This document shows, piece by piece, positions 60,049 through 64,000 of a stretch of DNA of 64,000 nt. A program made the translations under genes and the position numbers. Position 1 is the first letter of the stretch, and each line of letters begins with the position of its first letter. The notes beneath the pieces were generated by a model. The model was not told the origin of the DNA and ran no database searches. It saw nothing but the letters and a program-made list of their open reading frames with translations. Source of the stretch: Yersinia kristensenii. Its GTDB lineage: Bacteria > Pseudomonadota > Gammaproteobacteria > Enterobacterales > Enterobacteriaceae. Where the stretch lies: NCBI RefSeq assembly GCF_900460525.1, contig NZ_UHIY01000001.1, forward strand, positions 1,240,001 through 1,304,000, in the 5' to 3' direction.

Positions 60049-61359
60049 ATGTTAAAGGAATATTTAAAAACTCACACTGACGTTATAAATAGCAATGATA
60101 AAATAAGTATTAATAATATGCCAAACAATATGGAACTCTCAGCAATAGTCTATGAATACAAATGGGAAAATAAAGATAATCACAACATGACCGCTGTGAC
60201 TTATTCATTTAAGCAGAGTATTTCTCAAGAGTATCATTATTATCGACTCAAGAATGACGGCCCGATTTCTGCGCTTAATCAGTGGCAAATATCGCAGACA
60301 AGAATCGCGATGCAGAGCATATCCGATGTGGCAAACATCAGATTCATTGAAGTTAATGAAAGTGTTAACGCTAATATTCCCATTGTCAATGTCCACCCCG
60401 AGCAACCTATCAGTGCCGCAGGTTATGCCTATAGTCCTAATCAAAGAAATCTCAGCCCGGTGTGTATTAATGCTGATTTCCCGGAGAATCTTACCCCCAC
60501 CCACTCAAACTATGGTGGGCGCGTTTTTACTCATGAAATCATGCATACTCTTGGCCTGAAACACACTCATGATACTGTTAGGCTGACACAACAAAAAAGC
60601 GTCATGAGCTATTACTCTGAATGGTATTCAGATGCCGACTATGGTGGGCATTATGCATACACGCCACAACTATATGATATCGCCGCACTCCAATATCTTT
60701 ATGGCCCGAATATGAGCACCCGAACCGGGAATGACATTTATACCTATTCCAGCCATGCCCCCATACTTTGTATATGGGATGCAGACGGTATTGATACTCT
60801 TGATTTCTCTTATCAAACCCAAGATCAGGTTATTAATCTCACCGCAGGCAGCTTCTCTCATATTGGGGGGCTAAAAGGCAATATCTCCATTGCCTATGGG
60901 GTGGTGATAGAAAATGCTATTGGTGGTTGTGGCAATGATCAATTATGGGGTAATAAGGAAGTTAATGTACTGGCGGGTGGGGACGGCGATGATAAATTAT
61001 CAGGTGGCAACGGAGCCGATCATCTTTGGGGGGGTAAGGGAAATAATACTTTTACCTACCACCATATTGAAGATTCTTTAACCACATCTGCTGACACTAT
61101 TCATGATTTCAAATCAGGTGAAGATAAAATAGATTTATCTCCACTTATATATGGTAATGAAGATATTGCTCTAGTTGATAAATTCAGTTTTAGTGGTCAG
61201 ACAGAAATAATGCAGAAATATGATGAAGTAAGAGATATAACTTATTTAATGGTTGATTTTGATAATAAGCTGCATGAAGCCGACATGATGATCAAGCTCA
61301 CCGGCAAACATCAACTCACGTTAAATAACTTTATCATCAACCCGCTGCTCACGACATAA
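60049..61359 (+). CDS. Serralysin-like RTX zinc metalloprotease (M10B)
   Basis: 436 residues, near the usual 450-480 of serralysins. Zinc motif HEIMHTLGLKH at residues 162-172 (HEXXHXXGXXH) and Met-turn SVMSYY at 184-189, then beta-roll nonapeptides GGCGNDQLWG, GGDGDDKLSG, GGNGADHLWGG (about 290-340) that bind calcium, and the Peptidase_M10_C region DTIHDFKSGEDKIDLS. There is no N-terminal signal peptide; such proteins leave by type I secretion through a C-terminal signal, but no ABC transporter, HlyD, TolC or Inh-like inhibitor gene is adjacent. ATG at 60049 is six bases after AAGGA. AT-rich compared with gdhA and rsmJ, so probably acquired. Confidence 0.93.
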   Translation: MLKEYLKTHTDVINSNDKISINNMPNNMELSAIVYEYKWENKDNHNMTAVTYSFKQSISQEYHYYRLKNDGPISALNQWQISQTRIAMQSISDVANIRFIEVNESVNANIPIVNVHPEQPISAAGYAYSPNQRNLSPVCINADFPENLTPTHSNYGGRVFTHEIMHTLGLKHTHDTVRLTQQKSVMSYYSEWYSDADYGGHYAYTPQLYDIAALQYLYGPNMSTRTGNDIYTYSSHAPILCIWDADGIDTLDFSYQTQDQVINLTAGSFSHIGGLKGNISIAYGVVIENAIGGCGNDQLWGNKEVNVLAGGDGDDKLSGGNGADHLWGGKGNNTFTYHHIEDSLTTSADTIHDFKSGEDKIDLSPLIYGNEDIALVDKFSFSGQTEIMQKYDEVRDITYLMVDFDNKLHEADMMIKLTGKHQLTLNNFIINPLLTT

Positions 61360-61450
61360 TATTGAATACTTAAAATCAAAAGCGACAGCAATAATTTGCC
61401 GCCGCTTCAGGCTGTTGAAAAACCTCGACCACTCGCTCTCGGAAGATGGG

Positions 61451-61577
61451 TATTACCCAAAGTCATTGGCGTTGCAGCAAGGCAGCAAACAAACGCATCC
61501 CGATGAGCTGACACAAGTCAGTGATTCGGGTAAGTGAGTGCCGCTAACACCGCTGCGGCGTCAAGGAAGATGGGTAT
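61451..61577 (+). repeat. Full-length ERIC (127 bp) overlapping the end of rsmJ
   Basis: Begins TATTACCCAAAGTC, has the core GAGCTGACACAAGTCAGTGA and ends GATGGGTAT. Its last 17 bases lie inside rsmJ. GAAGATGGGTAT occurs both at 61442-61453 and at 61566-61577, a 12-bp direct repeat spanning the element. Confidence 0.8.
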
Positions 61578-62319
61578 ATAAATCGAAACGGTGGCTTTTG
61601 GTGGTCACTGCGCCCTGCGCAGTCATCCCCGCCAAAGGTTCTGCATAATCCGGGCGCTTAACCACCACCCGTTTGGTCGCCAATGCCCGCGCCGGTGCCA
61701 GTAAGCCATCGGCATCTTCGTCAGCGCCCACTAGCGATTGGAACACCCGCATTTCCTTTTTAACTAATGCACTTTTTTGCCGATGCGGATACATTGGGTC
61801 GAGATAAACCACTTCCGGCCGCGGTTCAATATCCGCCAACGCAGTTAAGCTGGACGCATGCAACAATGTTAGCCGCTCACGTAACCACGGGCCAATCTCG
61901 GCATCCTGATAACCGCGGCGCAAACCATCATCCAGCAATGCGGCGACCACCGGATTGCGCTCCAACATTTGCACATGGCAGCCCAGTGCCGCTAATACAA
62001 AAGCATCCCGCCCCAGGCCTGCGGTAGCATCAACCACGTGCGGAAGATAGCCTTTTTTGATCCCTACCGCTTTGGCGACAGCCTCACCGCGCCCGCCACC
62101 AAATTTACGGCGATGGGCTAGCGTGCCGTCAACGAAATCAACATAAATGCCACCGAGTTTCGGCTCATCGCGCTTGCGCAGCTCAAGGCGCTCAGGTGTT
62201 AGCACCAACGCCATAATTGATTGCTCGTCAGACACCAAACCCCAGCGTTCAGCCAGAATAGACAAGGCGCCGGGATCGGCGCCTGCTTCAGACAATAAAC
62301 AAATACTTACCTGTGACAC
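61561..62319 (-). CDS. rsmJ: 16S rRNA m2G1516 methyltransferase RsmJ
   Basis: 252 residues (E. coli 250). SAM motif I is [19 protein letters not shown] near residues 95-113; the [18 protein letters not shown] motif is the catalytic DPxY block. Family end [21 protein letters not shown]: the last five residues and the stop codon lie within the ERIC repeat. prlC precedes it by three bases on the same strand, giving a prlC-rsmJ operon as in E. coli. Confidence 0.96.
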   Translation of the reverse strand: MSQVSICLLSEAGADPGALSILAERWGLVSDEQSIMALVLTPERLELRKRDEPKLGGIYVDFVDGTLAHRRKFGGGRGEAVAKAVGIKKGYLPHVVDATAGLGRDAFVLAALGCHVQMLERNPVVAALLDDGLRRGYQDAEIGPWLRERLTLLHASSLTALADIEPRPEVVYLDPMYPHRQKSALVKKEMRVFQSLVGADEDADGLLAPARALATKRVVVKRPDYAEPLAGMTAQGAVTTKSHRFDLYTHLP

Positions 62320-62322
62320 ATT

Positions 62323-64000
62323 CTAGCCCTTAATACCGTAATGGCGCAGCATAGCATCCAACTGCGGCTCACGGCCACGGAAGCGCTTGAACAGGGTCAT
62401 TGGCTCTTCGGAGCCGCCACGGGACAGAATATTGTCAAGGAACGACTGGCCGGTTGCGGCATTGAAAATGCCTTCTTCCTCAAAGCGCGAGAAAGCATCA
62501 GCCGAGAGCACTTCCGCCCATAAGTAGCTGTAATAACCAGCAGCATAGCCACCGGCAAAAATATGGCTAAAGGCATGTGGGAAGCGGCCCCACGTTGGCG
62601 ATGGCACCACTGCCACCTGTTTTTTCACTTCATACAGAACAGGCAAGATCTGCGCACCGGTCAGCGGGTCAAACTCGTAATGCATACGGAAATCAAACAA
62701 GCCGAACTCCAGTTGGCGTAGGATAAACAGCGCCGCCTGATAGTTTTTCGCCGCCAACAGTTTATCCAGCATCTCTTGTGGCAATGGCTCGTTGGTTTCG
62801 TAATGACCGGAAATGAACGCCAGCGCCTCCGGCTCCCAGCACCAGTTCTCCATAAACTGACTTGGCAATTCGACCGCATCCCACGGCACACCATTGATCC
62901 CAGAAACACCCGCGGTATCAATTTTGGTCAGCATATGATGCAAACCATGGCCAAACTCATGGAACAACGTGGTCACTTCATTATGAGTAAACAATGCCGG
63001 TTTGCCGCCGACAGGCCCGTTAAAGTTACAGGTCAGATAAGCAACCGGTTTTTGTAATTGGCCATTGGCCAACCGCAGACTACCAACACAATCATCCATC
63101 CAGGCACCGCCGCGCTTGTGTTCACGGGCGTATAAGTCCAGATAGAAACTGCCGCGCAGTTCGCCGCTGGCGTCATATAACTCGAAGAAACGCACATCTG
63201 GGTGCCAGGTATCGACATCTTGGCGCTCTTTGGCAGTAATGCCATAAATACGTTTCACCACTTCAAACAGCCCTTCTACCACCCGCTGTTCTGGGAAGTA
63301 AGGCCGTAATTGCTCGTCACTGATGGAGAACAAATGCTGCTTTTGTTTCTCGGAATAATAGGTGATATCCCACGCGGCTAACTCACTGACACCATAATGT
63401 TTTTCAGCAAAATCCCGTAACTGCGCGAGTTCTTCTTCCGCTTGTGGGCGCGCGCGTTTTGCCAAATCATTTAAGAAGCCCAGCACTTGCTGCGGGCTTT
63501 CGGCCATTTTGGTCGCCAGCGATTTATCCGCATAGCTGCTAAAACCGAGCAATTGGGCCAATTCATGACGCAGAGTCAGAATTTCGGCCATGATTTCGCT
63601 GTTATCCCACTTGCCCGCATTCGGCCCCTGATCAGAAGCACGGGTGGCAAAGGCGCGGTACATTTCTTCGCGCAATTCAGCATTGTCGGCGTAAGTCAGT
63701 ACCGGTAAGTAGCTCGGCATATCTAGCGTCAGTAACCAGCCGTCCTGTTCTTTGGCTTCAGCCATGGCTTTAGCGGCGGCCAATGCACTTTCCGGCAAGC
63801 CCTTCAGTTGCTCGACATCGGTAATTAATTTGCTCCAGCCCATGGTGGCATCGAGCACATTATTGCTGTAAGTCGAGCCCAACTCAGACAAACGGGCCAC
63901 GATTTCGCCATAACGTTTTTGTTGTTCAGGTTCCAGACCAATGCCGGATAATTGGAAATCACGCAGTGCATTTTCCACCGCTTTGCGCTGTGGCGCGGTC
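62323..64000 (-). CDS. prlC: Oligopeptidase A PrlC, C-terminal part (5' end outside window)
   Basis: About 559 of the usual 680 residues are inside; the frame stays open to the window edge (..PQRKAVENALRDFQLSG..), so the true start lies beyond 64000. M3 zinc metallopeptidase: HEFGHGLHHML provides the HEXXH zinc site, followed by the GVPWDAVELPSQFMENWCWEPE glutamate ligand and the YSYLWAEVLSADAFSRFEEEG end block. Degrades signal peptides and short peptides in the cytoplasm; in E. coli it is heat-shock regulated. It overlaps neither neighbour; rsmJ follows in three bases. Confidence 0.97.
   Translation of the reverse strand, partial: TAPQRKAVENALRDFQLSGIGLEPEQQKRYGEIVARLSELGSTYSNNVLDATMGWSKLITDVEQLKGLPESALAAAKAMAEAKEQDGWLLTLDMPSYLPVLTYADNAELREEMYRAFATRASDQGPNAGKWDNSEIMAEILTLRHELAQLLGFSSYADKSLATKMAESPQQVLGFLNDLAKRARPQAEEELAQLRDFAEKHYGVSELAAWDITYYSEKQKQHLFSISDEQLRPYFPEQRVVEGLFEVVKRIYGITAKERQDVDTWHPDVRFFELYDASGELRGSFYLDLYAREHKRGGAWMDDCVGSLRLANGQLQKPVAYLTCNFNGPVGGKPALFTHNEVTTLFHEFGHGLHHMLTKIDTAGVSGINGVPWDAVELPSQFMENWCWEPEALAFISGHYETNEPLPQEMLDKLLAAKNYQAALFILRQLEFGLFDFRMHYEFDPLTGAQILPVLYEVKKQVAVVPSPTWGRFPHAFSHIFAGGYAAGYYSYLWAEVLSADAFSRFEEEGIFNAATGQSFLDNILSRGGSEEPMTLFKRFRGREPQLDAMLRHYGIKG

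Overview
The window is a chromosomal segment of an enterobacterium that I place in Yersinia (non-pestis, enterocolitica-like). Housekeeping proteins are close to E. coli K-12 orthologues and gene order largely follows the E. coli 75-78 min region (feo, bioH, gntX, nfuA, malPQ, malT, glp, glg, asd, gnt, yhhW/ryhB/yhhY, yhiN, pitA, uspBA, rsmJ, prlC). The intergenic regions carry many ERIC-type elements, a pattern known from Yersinia. No rRNA, tRNA, insertion sequence, prophage or CRISPR array was seen; one small RNA, RyhB, was recognised.

Layout. 1-4.3 kb: 3' end of feoB, feoC, a small periplasmic YhcN-type protein, bioH, gntX and nfuA (iron transport, biotin, Fe-S repair). 4.3-12.3 kb: repeat-rich spacer, then malPQ divergent from the activator malT. 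12.5-16.9 kb: glpEGR and glpD, all rightward, separated by a 590-bp element with terminal inverted repeats. 16.9-26.6 kb: leftward glycogen operon glgBXCAP. 27-30.8 kb: BtsS-type sensor kinase without an adjacent response regulator, asd, yhgN. 31-34.4 kb: gluconate module gntK / gntT / gntR with a strong GntR operator. 34.5-36.2 kb: yhhW, ryhB with Fur box, yhhY. 36.3-48.9 kb: a complete myo-inositol catabolic cluster (iolE, iolH, iolG, iolD, iolC-aldolase fusion, iolR, iolB, iolA, iolI). 48.9-53.4 kb: accessory zone with a hexanucleotide repeat, a broken racemase-like gene, a broken alpha/beta hydrolase, a reductase-TetR pair and a HAD phosphatase. 53.6-64 kb: yhiN, pitA, uspB, uspA, gdhA, an RTX metalloprotease, rsmJ and the C-terminal part of prlC.

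How the genes work together. Maltodextrin (MalPQ), glycogen (GlgBXCAP), glycerol-3-phosphate (GlpD), gluconate (GntTK) and inositol (Iol) modules all feed central carbon metabolism and most sit beside their own regulator (MalT, GlpR, GntR, IolR). The Iol enzymes cover every step from myo-inositol to DHAP plus acetyl-CoA, but no inositol transporter is present in the window.

The most unusual material is non-coding: an ERIC carrying two related hairpin inserts, a tandem ERIC duplication that copied the end of nfuA, an ERIC that supplies the last codons of rsmJ, a roughly 100-bp second repeat family, and the TIR element between glpR and glpD. Among coding regions, a MurI-like gene lacking both catalytic cysteines and carrying an in-frame stop, the orphan RTX protease, and a TetR-type palindrome lying over a start codon stand out. 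I did not find a convincing entirely new multi-gene system.
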